The notes beneath the pieces were generated by a model. That model made no database searches. It was given only the letters and a program-made list of their open reading frames with translations, and had not been told where the DNA came from. DNA of 64,000 nucleotides, from contig DAOTUU010000048.1 of assembly GCA_034436555.1 (NCBI GenBank), forward strand, positions 124,001 to 188,000, written 5' to 3'. The position numbers and the translations under genes were made by a program. This DNA is from JAFMJV01 sp034436555. GTDB lineage: Bacteria; Chloroflexota; Limnocylindria; Limnocylindrales; CSP1-4. This document shows positions 1-8,392 of the stretch, piece after piece; within the stretch, counting starts at the first letter, position 1, and each line of letters starts with the position of its first letter.

Positions 1-48
1 GCATGGTCCACCCTGGCGCTGGGGATCCCCGTCCGCGTCGTGCGCTGA
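1..48 (+). CDS. C-terminal tail of an upstream gene (partial)
   Basis: Frame 1 reads AWSTLALGIPVRVVR and then stops at TGA 46-48. The alternating hydrophobic and basic residues look like a protein C-terminus. It ends 75 bases before the sigma factor start. The fragment is too short to assign a family, and it could be a chance reading frame. Confidence 0.35.
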   Translation, partial: AWSTLALGIPVRVVR

Positions 49-123
49 CGACTCGCGCGGCCGGACGCGTGCCATCCTGCGGGCATGCGCGTGCGTTCCG
101 GGGTCCGGCGGCGTGAATCGGGT

Positions 124-615
124 ATGACCCTCACCACCGACGCCGCCGCGATGGCCGCGGATCTCGCATACGAGACCGCGTTCATCCGGCACTGGGACGA
201 CGTCTTCCGCTTCGCGCTCGCCTGGACGAACGACTGGGCCGCCGCGGAGGACCTGGCCCAGGAGGCGTTCCTGCGGCTGTGGCGGACGCGCGGCACGCTG
301 GACTGGTCGGAGGCGGTCGTGCCGTGGCTCATCACGACCACGCGCCGGCTGGCCACCGACCGGTTCCGGGCGCTCGCCCGACGGGTGCTGCCGCGCGGCG
401 CCACGACCGCCACGCTCGACCCGGCCATCGCCGATCGCTGGCTGGATGTGCGCGCGGCGATGACCCGCCTCTCCCCCATGGAACGGGCGGCGCTCATCCT
501 CACGACCGTCGAGGGTCACCCCACCGAGGCCGTCGCCACCCTGCTGGGCGTGTCGGCCGGTTCCGTCCGCAGCGCGGTCAGCCGTGCCCGGGCCAAGCTG
601 GAGGACGACCGATGA
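124..615 (+). CDS. ECF-type RNA polymerase sigma factor
   Basis: A small sigma-70 family protein of 163 residues from ATG 124; an in-frame ATG at 85 would add 13 residues, and neither start has a clear ribosome site. Region 2 is visible early on (YETAFIRHWDDVFRFALAW, then AAEDLAQEAFLRLW, the core-binding and -10 helices). Region 4 lies at the C-terminus (LSPMERAALIL, then a helix-turn-helix GVSAGSVRSAVSRARAKL). There is no long region between them, as expected for the ECF group. The stop overlaps the start of the next gene in ATGA, so the two are translationally coupled. This suggests the downstream membrane protein controls this sigma factor or is its regulatory partner. Confidence 0.88.
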   Translation: MTLTTDAAAMAADLAYETAFIRHWDDVFRFALAWTNDWAAAEDLAQEAFLRLWRTRGTLDWSEAVVPWLITTTRRLATDRFRALARRVLPRGATTATLDPAIADRWLDVRAAMTRLSPMERAALILTTVEGHPTEAVATLLGVSAGSVRSAVSRARAKLEDDR

Positions 616-1709
616 CGCCGATGACGGGCCGACGCGACCGCCGGGCCCAGGAGCTCCGGTCCGACGAGATCCTGGCCGACTGGGCCGACCTGGCCGGGCG
701 AGCGCGACGACCCGCGGAGGCCCCGACACGGCCGGCCGTGGGCATCGCCCGGGTCGTGGCCGGGGTGTCGGTGCCGATGGTGCTGGCCCTCGCGCTCATC
801 GTCGTGGTCGGCTCGCTCGTGCCGCGCCGTTCCGATCGGTCGCTGGGCGTGGGGGGCGACCCATCGGCGGTGCCGTCGGCCGATGCGCCGGCAGACTGCC
901 CGGTGACGGCGCCCAACGGCCTGCGTGGCGACGCGTGGCCGGCGACCCCGCTGGACCACGGGCAGGACGGGCTGTTCACGGCCCTGCCGCCGGCGGGGAT
1001 CATCCGCCCGCCCGTCGGGGCGGCCGGTGGCGACGGGGTCGTGTGGCACGACACGCTGTTCGCGCTCAGGGCGCCCGCGGTGGGTCCGCTCGGCGTCAGC
1101 GGCCGGCGCCTGGGGGCACCGGCGTCAGCCTCCCCCGCCGACACGATCCTGGTCCAGTACCCGGACGGCACGACCGGCGACCGGGCCCTCCGGGTGGACC
1201 TCGGGTTCCCCGGCGAGGGCTGCTGGGAGCTCACGGCGCAGGCCGGAGCCAGCGCGCTCCGCTGGGTGGTCCGGGTGGAGCGCCCGGAGGCGGACGGCCC
1301 GGCGCCCTGCCCCGTGACCCCGCCGAACGGCGCCCACACGGACGCCTGGCCCGCGAGCGACCTCGATCACGGCGAGGGCGGACTGTTCACGGTGCTCTGG
1401 CCCGGCGGCGTGGTGATGATCCCGGTGTCGGGCGTGGACCGCGACGGGGTCGGCTGGATGAAGTTCCTGTTCCAGCGCTCGGGGACGGCGGAGGGCGGGC
1501 TGTCGATCACGGGTCGGCGGCTCGATGCTGCCGGTGGCGGCGCCTCGGTCCTCGCTGCCGAGATCCCGGACGGATACGGCGCGAGCGGGATCCAGGCGAC
1601 GTCCCTGGGGTTCGACTCGGAGGGCTGCTGGGAGGTCACGGCCCGGTCCGGGTCCGCGACGCTCACGTTCGTGACGTGGGTGGAGGTGGCGCGCCGGGCC
1701 GTCCGCTGA
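612..1709 (+). CDS. Single-pass membrane protein with tandemly duplicated ectodomain (sigma-factor partner)
   Basis: 365 residues. A short charged cytoplasmic N-terminus (1-45) is followed by one transmembrane helix (about 47-70, VPMVLALALIVVVGSLV), a Ser/Pro/Ala linker, and two copies of a roughly 125-residue module (about 96-225 and 233-360). Both modules start CPVT-PNG, contain WPA-LDHG-GLFT, then SGRRL or TGRRL, and end GCWE(L/V)TA. Each module therefore carries a conserved early Cys and a late Cys that could pair. The position, coupled to an ECF sigma gene, fits an anti-sigma or sensor role. No zinc-binding anti-sigma motif (HxxxCxxC) is visible, so that role is inferred from context only. 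Confidence 0.75.
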   Translation: MTPMTGRRDRRAQELRSDEILADWADLAGRARRPAEAPTRPAVGIARVVAGVSVPMVLALALIVVVGSLVPRRSDRSLGVGGDPSAVPSADAPADCPVTAPNGLRGDAWPATPLDHGQDGLFTALPPAGIIRPPVGAAGGDGVVWHDTLFALRAPAVGPLGVSGRRLGAPASASPADTILVQYPDGTTGDRALRVDLGFPGEGCWELTAQAGASALRWVVRVERPEADGPAPCPVTPPNGAHTDAWPASDLDHGEGGLFTVLWPGGVVMIPVSGVDRDGVGWMKFLFQRSGTAEGGLSITGRRLDAAGGGASVLAAEIPDGYGASGIQATSLGFDSEGCWEVTARSGSATLTFVTWVEVARRAVR

Positions 1710-1812
1710 TCGCGCCGCCCCCGATGGTGCATGCTGCCCGGTGCGGCGTCGCGGTCGGGGGCGGAGGCGACGGCCGGGGGCGTGGGAGGGATCTTTGCGC
1801 GGGCATCAGGGC

Positions 1813-2631
1813 ATGAGGCGGCGGGTGTCGGAGATCAGGCGGGCCGGCCGGGACGGACCGGCACGCGCCACGGCGGTCGGCACCGCCGTGGCCGTGGCGA
1901 TGGCGACCGCCCTGGCGATCTGCGGCGTCGGTGGGACGGGGCTCGCGGCCGGCACGACCGCGTCACCCGGCCCCGTCGCATCGCCGGCCGCGTCTCCCGT
2001 GCGATCGCCGGCCGCGTCACCCGGCCCCGTCGCGTCGCCGGCCGCGTCTCCCGTGCGATCGCCGGAGGCGAGTCCCGGGGCACGCCCAGGTGCTCGCGTG
2101 GTATCGCTGACGATGACGATGCGGCTCCAGATCCTGGACGAGGCGGGGCGACCGCTGTCCGTGCTCCCGGTGCGCCCCGGCGAGACCCTGGAGATCAGCG
2201 TCGCGAACGTCGCACCGTTCGCGCACAACCTGTACATCGGTCCGCGCGACGCCCTGGCCGCTGGTCAGACCGCAGGACTGCCTGGCGTGCCGGCATTCGC
2301 GGGCGGTTCGCAGACGCTCACCTGGACGGTCCCCGACCAGGTCGAGGGCCTCTGGTTCGGCTGCACGGTCGTCGGCCACTTCTCCCTGATGCACGGGGTC
2401 GTGATCGCCGTCGCCGACCAGATGCCCGACCTCGTGGGCATGGCCGAGGCCGACGCGCTGGATGCGCTTCAGTCCGCGGGCCTGGTGCACGGCGAGCGCC
2501 GGGAGGTGGCGGACCCGACCGTCTCCGCCGGCACCGTCGTGGCCCAGGAGCCGCCGCCGGGAGCACCCGTGGACCTGGACACCGTGGTCCGATACAGCAT
2601 CTCGGGCGAGCCGTCAGCCAGCGCTGCCTGA
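1813..2631 (+). CDS. Secreted cupredoxin-like protein with C-terminal PASTA domain
   Basis: 272 residues from ATG 1813. A basic N-terminus and hydrophobic segment (about 20-45) act as signal or anchor. A low-complexity Ala-Ser-Pro linker (about 48-92) encoded by a DNA repeat follows. A cupredoxin fold (about 96-200) has candidate copper ligands in FAHNLYIG (His) and GCTVVGHFSLMHG (Cys, His, Met). The last about 60 residues (MPDLVGMAEADALDAL to TVVRYSISG) match a PASTA domain, with the typical VAQEPPPG turn. PASTA domains usually sit on Ser/Thr kinases or penicillin-binding proteins and bind cell-wall material. The protein may thus be a wall-tethered copper or electron carrier. An in-frame ATG at 1741 is less likely because its extension is arginine-rich and unlike a signal peptide. 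Confidence 0.75.
   Translation: MRRRVSEIRRAGRDGPARATAVGTAVAVAMATALAICGVGGTGLAAGTTASPGPVASPAASPVRSPAASPGPVASPAASPVRSPEASPGARPGARVVSLTMTMRLQILDEAGRPLSVLPVRPGETLEISVANVAPFAHNLYIGPRDALAAGQTAGLPGVPAFAGGSQTLTWTVPDQVEGLWFGCTVVGHFSLMHGVVIAVADQMPDLVGMAEADALDALQSAGLVHGERREVADPTVSAGTVVAQEPPPGAPVDLDTVVRYSISGEPSASAA
1960..2067 (+). repeat. 54-bp tandem repeat, two copies, inside coding sequence
   Basis: Two adjacent 54-bp units (1960-2013 and 2014-2067) are nearly identical. They encode the ASPGPVASPAASPVRSP linker of the cupredoxin protein. The period is a multiple of three, so copy-number change would lengthen or shorten the linker without shifting frame. Confidence 0.85.
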
Positions 2632-2651
2632 CCTCGCGGAGGCCCCCCCTC

Positions 2652-2710
2652 GCGGCCGCCTCCGCCGCGGCCGCCTCCGCCGCGGTCACTCCGCCGCGGC
2701 CGCCTCCGCC
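2652..2710. repeat. 15-bp tandem repeat spanning the stop codon of the YHS gene
   Basis: Units of gcggccgcctccgcc occur at 2652-2666, 2667-2681 and 2696-2710. A diverged 14-bp unit at 2682-2695 contains the YHS gene stop (tca, 2686-2688). The array lies between two convergent genes. Confidence 0.8.
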
Positions 2711-3132
2711 TCCGCGACCTCGCAGATGCCGACCGCGACCGGTGCCGCGTTCGCGGCGGCACGCTCCGCGTCCAGCTGGGCCTTGATCTCCGGGTAGGCG
2801 TCGCCCAGGCAGCAGGAGCAGCTCTCGTACCAGCGACGCATCCCCTCATCGATGACCGGCTGGCCCGCTGCCATGGCCGGCACCGGCTGGCCGGTCGGGG
2901 CGGCGGCGCGTGCAGCGGCCTGCTCGGCGGTCGCCTGCTCGGCGGTCGCCTGCTCGGCGGCCGCCACGTATTCCGTGGGATCCTCCTGGAACGCCCGCCT
3001 GCAACCGGACCGGCAGAACGCGTACCAGCGGCCCGCGTGCTCCAGCAGCAGGTCGTTCGCGTCCGCCCTGGCCACGTCCACGGTCATGCCGCAGACGGGA
3101 TCGATGAGCTTCGCGGGACGGTCGACGGACAT
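2686..3132 (-). CDS. YHS-domain metal-binding protein
   Basis: 148 residues. The N-terminal 50 residues form a YHS domain: DPVCGMTVD, then YAFCRSGCRRAFQEDPTEY. The cysteines are the usual metal ligands of YHS modules found on copper ATPases and ferritin-like proteins. A middle stretch repeats ATAEQ three times, encoded by a 15-bp repeat around 2920-2960. A C-terminal WYESCSCCLGDAYPEIK segment adds a CxCC cluster. The gene converges with the cupredoxin gene, 54 bases apart, which suggests a shared copper theme. The Ala/Glu-rich C-terminal tail ends inside a DNA repeat, so the native end may have changed recently. Confidence 0.72.
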   Translation of the reverse strand: MSVDRPAKLIDPVCGMTVDVARADANDLLLEHAGRWYAFCRSGCRRAFQEDPTEYVAAAEQATAEQATAEQAAARAAAPTGQPVPAMAAGQPVIDEGMRRWYESCSCCLGDAYPEIKAQLDAERAAANAAPVAVGICEVAEAEAAAAE

Positions 3133-3211
3133 GGCAGGGGTTGCTCCGGATGCGGCGTGGGATGCGTCGATGATACCCCCATCGAGTATCCCGCCGGGGC
3201 GGCGGCCGGGC

Positions 3212-3217
3212 TACCCT
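3212..3217 (+). promoter_or_regulatory. -10-like element TACCCT upstream of the SDR gene
   Basis: TACCCT lies 38 bases before the start codon of the dehydrogenase gene, and a GGGAGG ribosome site lies between. The same TAnnnT hexamer occurs at comparable positions upstream of several other genes in this window. No good -35 box is seen. Confidence 0.4.
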
Positions 3218-3255
3218 GACGCCACGACCGGCGATCGAGCAAGGGAGGACGACAC

Positions 3256-4080
3256 ATGGCATACACGCCTGTCCGCGGCCGGTTCTCAGGCAGGGTGGCG
3301 ATCGTGACCGGGGGCGCCCAAGGCATCGGTCGGGCGGTCGCGGAGCAGCTCGTCGCGGAGGGGGCGAGCGTGGTCTTCACGGGCCTCTCGGCGGCCGGCG
3401 AACGGACGGCGGCGGAGCTGCGGTCCGCAGGCGGGAGCGTCACGTTCCTGCGCGGCGACCACGCGGAAGAGGCGTTCTGCCGCGCCACCGTGGACGCCGC
3501 GGTCGGGACCCACGGTGGCGTGGATCTGCTCGTCAACAACGCCTTCAGCTTCACCGCCAAGGCGATGACCGCCACCGAGGCCGACTGGCTGCGCTCCTTC
3601 ACGGCGGGCCCCCTGGCCTACGCCCGCATGGTCCAGCTCGCCGCACCCGCCATCGCCGCGCGGGGCGGCGGTGCGGTCGTGAACGTGAGCAGCGTCTCCG
3701 CATGGATCGCCCAGAGGGACCGCTGGACCTACAACAGCGCGAAGGGGGCGGTCGCGCAGCTCACGAAGTGCCAGGCGCTGGACCTCGCGCCTATGGGCAT
3801 CCGCGTGAACAGCGTGGATCCCGCCTGGATCTGGACGAACGAGACGGACAAGGCCGCGGATGCGGACGGCGGCGGCCGGGCGAAGTGGGACCCCATCTGG
3901 GGCCGCTTCCACATGCTCCGGCGGATGGGTCTGCCGGTGGAGGTCGCGCGGCCGGTGCTGTTCCTGCTGAGCGACGACGCGTCGTTCATCACGGGCGCCT
4001 CGCTGCTGGTGGACGGCGGCTACCTCGCGATGGGCCCGGAGGGTCTTGGCGACCAGTCGAGCTTCGCTGGCACCGACTGA
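3256..4080 (+). CDS. Short-chain dehydrogenase/reductase (SDR)
   Basis: 274 residues. A classical SDR: cofactor motif TGGAQGIG (18-25), NNA structural motif (94-96), catalytic Ser 145/146 (NVSSVS), Tyr159 and Lys163 (YNSAK), then the DPAW segment after strand 6 and the C-terminal GASLLVDGGY. It has the usual length of cytosolic NAD(P)-dependent oxidoreductases acting on sugars, hydroxy acids or acyl-ACP. The start is supported by the AAGGGAGGA site at 3241-3249. The genes that follow encode sugar-acid and alcohol dehydrogenases plus FucU, so a sugar or sugar-lactone dehydrogenase is more likely than FabG. The substrate cannot be read from sequence. Confidence 0.85.
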   Translation: MAYTPVRGRFSGRVAIVTGGAQGIGRAVAEQLVAEGASVVFTGLSAAGERTAAELRSAGGSVTFLRGDHAEEAFCRATVDAAVGTHGGVDLLVNNAFSFTAKAMTATEADWLRSFTAGPLAYARMVQLAAPAIAARGGGAVVNVSSVSAWIAQRDRWTYNSAKGAVAQLTKCQALDLAPMGIRVNSVDPAWIWTNETDKAADADGGGRAKWDPIWGRFHMLRRMGLPVEVARPVLFLLSDDASFITGASLLVDGGYLAMGPEGLGDQSSFAGTD

Positions 4081-4265
4081 CCGGGCCGTCCGCTCCCGCC
4101 CGCCCGTCACCATCGCCCGCCCGTCGCCATCGCCCGCCGGAGCAGCCGCGACGCGAGCCGCACGCCAGCGGCCGCACGATGGGTGGAGCGACGTGGCCGG
4201 TCTCCGCCGCACGCGCGGCGCGGCGGAGACGCGCGCGCGTCACGGGCGGGCCGCATGCTGTGACG

Positions 4266-5363
4266 ATGACCGACGCCGGCCGCATCCTCCAGTTCGGCAC
4301 CGGCCGCTTCCTGCGTGGGTTCGTCGGGGCGTTCGTGCAGGAGGCGAGCGACGCGGCGATCGCGGAGCCACGGACGCGCATCACGATCGTGGAGTCGACC
4401 GGGTCGGGGATGGCGGCGCGCCTGGCGGCGCAGGACTGCCGGTACCGCCTGCTGGTGCGCGGGCTGCGCGATGGTCGGGTCGTGGACACGCGCCGCTGGA
4501 TCGACAGCGCGGACCGGGCGCTGGACGGGACGACGGACCCGGGCGCGGTGCTGGACGCGGCGACCGACCCCGCCGTGACGACCATCGTCTCGAACGCCAC
4601 GGAGGCGGGGTACGCGCGGGGGTCCGACGGGCTCCCGGCACGCCTGCTGGACGTGCTGGTGGCGCGCGCGCGGGCGGGGCTCCCTGGGGTCTCGATCCTG
4701 CCGTGCGAGCTCGTCGAGCGCAACGGCGACCGGCTGCGGGAGCTGGTCCAGGCGGAGCTGGCCGTCCGACCGACCGAGCCCTCGGTGGCCGAGCACGTCC
4801 GGGAGGCCAACGCCTGGGGGGTCACGCTGGTCGACCGGATCGTGACGACGCCGGCACCCGATCTGCCGGGGGTCGACGGCGACCCGCTGGCGGTGGCCGC
4901 CGAGCCGTTCGCGCTGTGGGTGGTGGAGACTCGGGCATCCGCGGCGCCGGTGGCCCACGCGGCGATCCGCCGCGTCGCCGACGTGAGCCCGTTCGCGCTG
5001 CGCAAGATCCGGATCCTCAACGGCGCGCATACGGCGCTCGTGGCGCGGACGCGCGGCGGACCGTTCACGCTCGTGCGCGAGGCGATGGCCGATGCGCCCA
5101 CCGCCGCGTGGCTGGAGGCGCTCGTGCGCGAGGAGGTCGTGCCCGCCCTGGGCGACCGGATCGAGGACGGCGCGGGGTTCGCCGCGTCGGTCCTGGAGCG
5201 GTTCCGCAACCCGTTCCTGGACCACCGGCTGGCGGACATCGCCGTCCACCATGAGGCCAAGCTGGGCACGCGCCTGGTGCCCACCCTCGATGACTTCGTC
5301 GCTCGGTTCGGGCGGCGTCCACCGATGTTGAGCGAGCTGCTCGAGCGGGAAGGGGCCCGGTAG
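4266..5363 (+). CDS. Tagaturonate reductase-like (mannitol dehydrogenase family) oxidoreductase
   Basis: 365 residues from ATG 4266; GTG 4260 is an in-frame alternative. The N-terminus ILQFGTGRFLRGFV matches the Rossmann motif of UxaB-type altronate (tagaturonate) oxidoreductases. Other matches are SNATEAG, PCELVERNGDRLRELV, TLVDRIVT, KIRILNGAHTALV (catalytic Lys and His region) and RFRNPFLDHRL. Family members of the UxaB type are about 480 residues, so this one lacks over 100 residues, spread over the middle and C-terminal helical domain. It likely interconverts a ketonic and a reduced sugar acid with NAD. It is followed without a gap by a zinc alcohol dehydrogenase gene, so the two are probably made together. 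Confidence 0.8.
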   Translation: MTDAGRILQFGTGRFLRGFVGAFVQEASDAAIAEPRTRITIVESTGSGMAARLAAQDCRYRLLVRGLRDGRVVDTRRWIDSADRALDGTTDPGAVLDAATDPAVTTIVSNATEAGYARGSDGLPARLLDVLVARARAGLPGVSILPCELVERNGDRLRELVQAELAVRPTEPSVAEHVREANAWGVTLVDRIVTTPAPDLPGVDGDPLAVAAEPFALWVVETRASAAPVAHAAIRRVADVSPFALRKIRILNGAHTALVARTRGGPFTLVREAMADAPTAAWLEALVREEVVPALGDRIEDGAGFAASVLERFRNPFLDHRLADIAVHHEAKLGTRLVPTLDDFVARFGRRPPMLSELLEREGAR

Positions 5364-6389
5364 ATGCGCGCGATCGTGCTGGAGGAGCCGGGCCGGTTCG
5401 CGCCCGTGGAACTGCCGGAGGCCGCCGACCCGGGCCCCGGCGAGGCGCTCGTCGCGATCCGACGCGTGGGCGTGTGTGGCACGGACCTCCACGCCTTCCA
5501 CGGCCGCCAGCCGTTCTTCAGCTATCCCCGGATCCTGGGCCACGAGCTGGGTGTCGAGGTCGTGGCGACAGGCCCCGGCGTCACCTCCGTGCGGCCCGGC
5601 GACCGCTGCGCGCTGCGACCCTACCTGGACTGCGGGGCGTGCGACACCTGTCGTCGGGGACGGCCCAACTGCTGCACCGCGCTGGCCGTGCTCGGCGCCC
5701 ACGTCGACGGCGGCATGCGCGAGCGGCTGGTGGTGCCGGCGGACCATCTCCATCCGTCGGCCACGCTCTCGCTCGACCACCTGGCGCTGGTCGAGACGCT
5801 GTCGATCGGCGGCCACGCGGTGGCCCGGGTGGACCCGAAGCCGGAGGATGACGAGCGGGCGCTGGTGATCGGGGCGGGCCCGGTCGGCCTCGCGGTGGCC
5901 ACGTTCCTGAGGGCGGCGGGGGTGGCGCCGGTGCTCGCGGACGTCAGCGCGGATCGCCGGCGGTTCGCGGAGGCCTGGGCGCGGGTGCCCGTGGTCGATC
6001 CCGAGCCCGATCCGACCGAGGCGGTGCTGGCCGCGTTCAGGGGGGAACCGCCCACGCTCGTGTTCGACGCCACCGGCAACGCGACGTCCATGGCGGGCGC
6101 GTTCAGGCTGGTCGCGAACGGCGGGCGGCTCGTGTTCGTGGGTCTCGTCCAGGCGGATATCACGTTCTTCGATCCCGATCTCCACCGGCGGGAGCTGACG
6201 CTGCACGCGTCGCGCAATGCCACCGCGTCCGACTTCGACCGCACGCTGCGGCTGCTCGAGTCCGGGACGCCGGATCTGGGTCCGTGGGTCACCGAGCGCT
6301 GCATGCTCGACGAGGTCCCGGCGGTGTTCCCGACATGGGCGGATGGCAGCCGGCCCGGCCAGGTCAAGGGCATCGTCTCGATCGACTGA
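5364..6389 (+). CDS. Zinc-dependent alcohol/sugar-acid dehydrogenase (MDR family)
   Basis: 341 residues. It starts directly after the preceding stop codon. Catalytic zinc ligands are seen in GVCGTDLHAF and GHELGVEV. The structural zinc loop has its cysteines in CGACDTCRRGRPNCC. The coenzyme motif GAGPVGLA lies near residue 171. This layout is that of medium-chain dehydrogenases such as L-galactonate, threonine or sorbitol dehydrogenases. The pairing with a tagaturonate-reductase-like gene points to oxidation of an aldonate or polyol, with the two enzymes acting in sequence. The exact substrate is inferred only at that level. Confidence 0.85.
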   Translation: MRAIVLEEPGRFAPVELPEAADPGPGEALVAIRRVGVCGTDLHAFHGRQPFFSYPRILGHELGVEVVATGPGVTSVRPGDRCALRPYLDCGACDTCRRGRPNCCTALAVLGAHVDGGMRERLVVPADHLHPSATLSLDHLALVETLSIGGHAVARVDPKPEDDERALVIGAGPVGLAVATFLRAAGVAPVLADVSADRRRFAEAWARVPVVDPEPDPTEAVLAAFRGEPPTLVFDATGNATSMAGAFRLVANGGRLVFVGLVQADITFFDPDLHRRELTLHASRNATASDFDRTLRLLESGTPDLGPWVTERCMLDEVPAVFPTWADGSRPGQVKGIVSID

Positions 6390-6464
6390 ACCACCGAGCC
6401 GGGCGAGTCCGGCGCGCGCGGGGTCGGCGCGGCTACCATGCGCCGGAGCGCGCACAGGGAGCCC

Positions 6465-7805
6465 ATGACCACGACGAGCGTCACCGCCCAGCTGCTGGGC
6501 TCCGTCTCCGGAGCCGGCCAGGAGACCCAGGAACCGGCCGTCACCCCGTCCCAGCCGGTCCACCCCTACCTCCACGTCGTCGCGATCGCGGGGATCGCCG
6601 CGGTCGCGGTCATCGCCTGGCTGTGGATCTACGACACGGGCACCGCCCTCCTGTGGCAGAACCATCTCATCGCCCAGAACAGCTGGCTGGCCATCCCCAT
6701 CGCGCTTGCCTTCTCGCTCGTCGTCGGACTCCTCGTGAAGCACCGACACGCTCCCACGAGCCTCGACGAGTCGCTCCTCGACAGCCTCTCGGGAGACACC
6801 TCCCACATCCGCTGGCGGGAGCTGCCGGTCAACGTGCTCGCCGCCTGGGCGTCGCTGTTCTCGGGGGCGGTGCTCGGGCCGGAGGGCGGCATCGGCGGCA
6901 TCGGCGCGAAGATCGCGGCGTTCTACGGCGAGAAGGCGGGCCTGCCGGCGGAGGTGCGCGGGCAGCTCGTGTTCTCCACGATCGCGTCGGCGTACAACGG
7001 GCTGATCGCGAACCCGCTGTTCGCGGGCGTCCTGGGCACGGAGGTGATGAAGGACCCGGTGCTCAAGGCGCGCACCCTGCCCGCCAACCTCATCGGCGGC
7101 GCGATCGGCTTCCTCGTGTTCACCGCGATCGGCTCGTCGGGGTTGCAGGACTACCTGCACCTGTCGCCGGACGAGCCGCTCGTCGCCCTCGACCTCGTGG
7201 TGGTCGTGCTGATGGCACTGGTCGGGGTGGCGCTGGCGGTGATCGCGGGCGCGTTCTTCCGCGTCGCGATGGCGCTGTTCGGTCGCTTCGGCGACCGGGT
7301 CGTGGAGCGGGCGCTCGTCGCCGGGCTGCTGTTCGGGGTCGTGGGCACGGTCGCCCCGGTGCTCCTGTTCAGCGGCGAGACCCAGATCCAGGAGGTGGTC
7401 GCCGACCCGGCGCGATACGTCTGGCTCGTGCTCATCGGGATGGCGCTGGTCAAGCTGGCGCTGCTGGCGGTGGCGTTCAAGACCGGCTTCCTGGGCGGCC
7501 CCACGTTCCCGGCGATCTTCGCGAGCGTGTGCCTCGCGGAGGCCGTCAACCAGCTGGCGCCCGGACTGCGCATCGACGTGCTCATCGCGGGCATCATGGC
7601 GGGCTTCCTCGTGGTCCTGTTCAAGGCGCCGTTCATGGTCGTGCTGCTGGTCGCGGTGATGCTCCAGGCGTCCCCCGAGCTGATCGCGCTGATCGTCCTC
7701 GCGGTGGCCGCCGCGATGATCGTGGCGCCCTACGTGGTGGCGGCGCTCACGGCCCGAGCCGCGGCCCGCCAGACGCGTCGGAGAGGGAGCACCGGGACCG
7801 GCTGA
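6465..7805 (+). CDS. ClC-family chloride channel/antiporter
   Basis: 446 residues from ATG 6465, which has an AGGGA site; ATG 6438 is an in-frame alternative. A polytopic membrane protein with about ten hydrophobic segments. Family signatures are GPEGGIGG (the GxEGP-like selectivity loop, with Pro and Gly changes from GREGP) and GFLGGPTFPAIFAS (equivalent to G(K/R)xGxxxPxL). ClC proteins carry chloride, fluoride or nitrate as channels or proton antiporters. The N-terminal tail of about 40 residues is hydrophilic and cytoplasmic. It sits between sugar dehydrogenases and FucU with no obvious shared function. Confidence 0.82.
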   Translation: MTTTSVTAQLLGSVSGAGQETQEPAVTPSQPVHPYLHVVAIAGIAAVAVIAWLWIYDTGTALLWQNHLIAQNSWLAIPIALAFSLVVGLLVKHRHAPTSLDESLLDSLSGDTSHIRWRELPVNVLAAWASLFSGAVLGPEGGIGGIGAKIAAFYGEKAGLPAEVRGQLVFSTIASAYNGLIANPLFAGVLGTEVMKDPVLKARTLPANLIGGAIGFLVFTAIGSSGLQDYLHLSPDEPLVALDLVVVVLMALVGVALAVIAGAFFRVAMALFGRFGDRVVERALVAGLLFGVVGTVAPVLLFSGETQIQEVVADPARYVWLVLIGMALVKLALLAVAFKTGFLGGPTFPAIFASVCLAEAVNQLAPGLRIDVLIAGIMAGFLVVLFKAPFMVVLLVAVMLQASPELIALIVLAVAAAMIVAPYVVAALTARAAARQTRRRGSTGTG

Positions 7806-7838
7806 GGCCGACGGGCGCCCCGGCTCGGGCCTCGGATC

Positions 7839-8291
7839 TCACGCGTCGGGCGGGATGACGCCCTTGCGGAACATGAAGCAGCCCCAGAAGCGCCGCTCGC
7901 CGGTCTGGATCACCGCGTAGGCCGTTCGGGCGAGGTCGTAGAACGCGAACCGCTCGATGCCCACGAGCGGGCGCACCCGGCCCTCCGCGCGGTCGACCTC
8001 CGCCTGGACCTCCTGCTGCACGGCCGGGATCTCGTCGGGACTGCCGGAGATCTCCATGCGGCCCGCGAAGTCCGGCACGGCATGGTCCAGCGGCAGGACG
8101 GACAGGATCGCCTGGACGGCCTCGGCGGCGGTCAGGTTGTCCATCCGCAGCAGTCGGCCGGTGACCGTGGCCCTGGCCACCGAGTCGGACGGGAAGTTCG
8201 TGTCCGCGACGATGAGCATGTCCCCGTGACCCATCGCCCGCAGACAGCCCAGCACCTCGGCGTTGAGCCGCGGATCGATTCCCTTGAGCAT
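7839..8291 (-). CDS. fucU: RbsD/FucU family mutarotase (L-fucose mutarotase-like)
   Basis: 150 residues from ATG 8291, preceded by GGGAGGAGG. The N-terminus MLKGIDPRLNAEVLGCLRAMGHGD and the C-terminal signature RFAFYDLARTAYAVIQTGE, with RFWGCFMFRKGVI after it, match FucU. The His in MGHGD and the Tyr in FAFYD are the family's active-site residues. The enzyme interconverts alpha and beta anomers of a pyranose, classically L-fucose. It is convergent with the ClC gene and divergent from the sugar ABC importer, whose promoter lies just upstream. This suggests that the imported sugar, or a product of it, is the substrate. Confidence 0.85.
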   Translation of the reverse strand: MLKGIDPRLNAEVLGCLRAMGHGDMLIVADTNFPSDSVARATVTGRLLRMDNLTAAEAVQAILSVLPLDHAVPDFAGRMEISGSPDEIPAVQQEVQAEVDRAEGRVRPLVGIERFAFYDLARTAYAVIQTGERRFWGCFMFRKGVIPPDA

Positions 8292-8392
8292 GTCCGTGCC
8301 TCCTCCCGGCCCCGCGCACGGAGGCCGCGCAACGAGGAGCATGCCACGTCACAGGCGGGCATGGGACCGCCGCCCGACGTGCGCGCATCGCC

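Noticed and set aside
4107..7160. 1017-codon open frame on the minus strand
   Set aside because: It is the shadow of the tagaturonate-reductase-like, alcohol dehydrogenase and ClC genes, all of which have strong family motifs on the plus strand.
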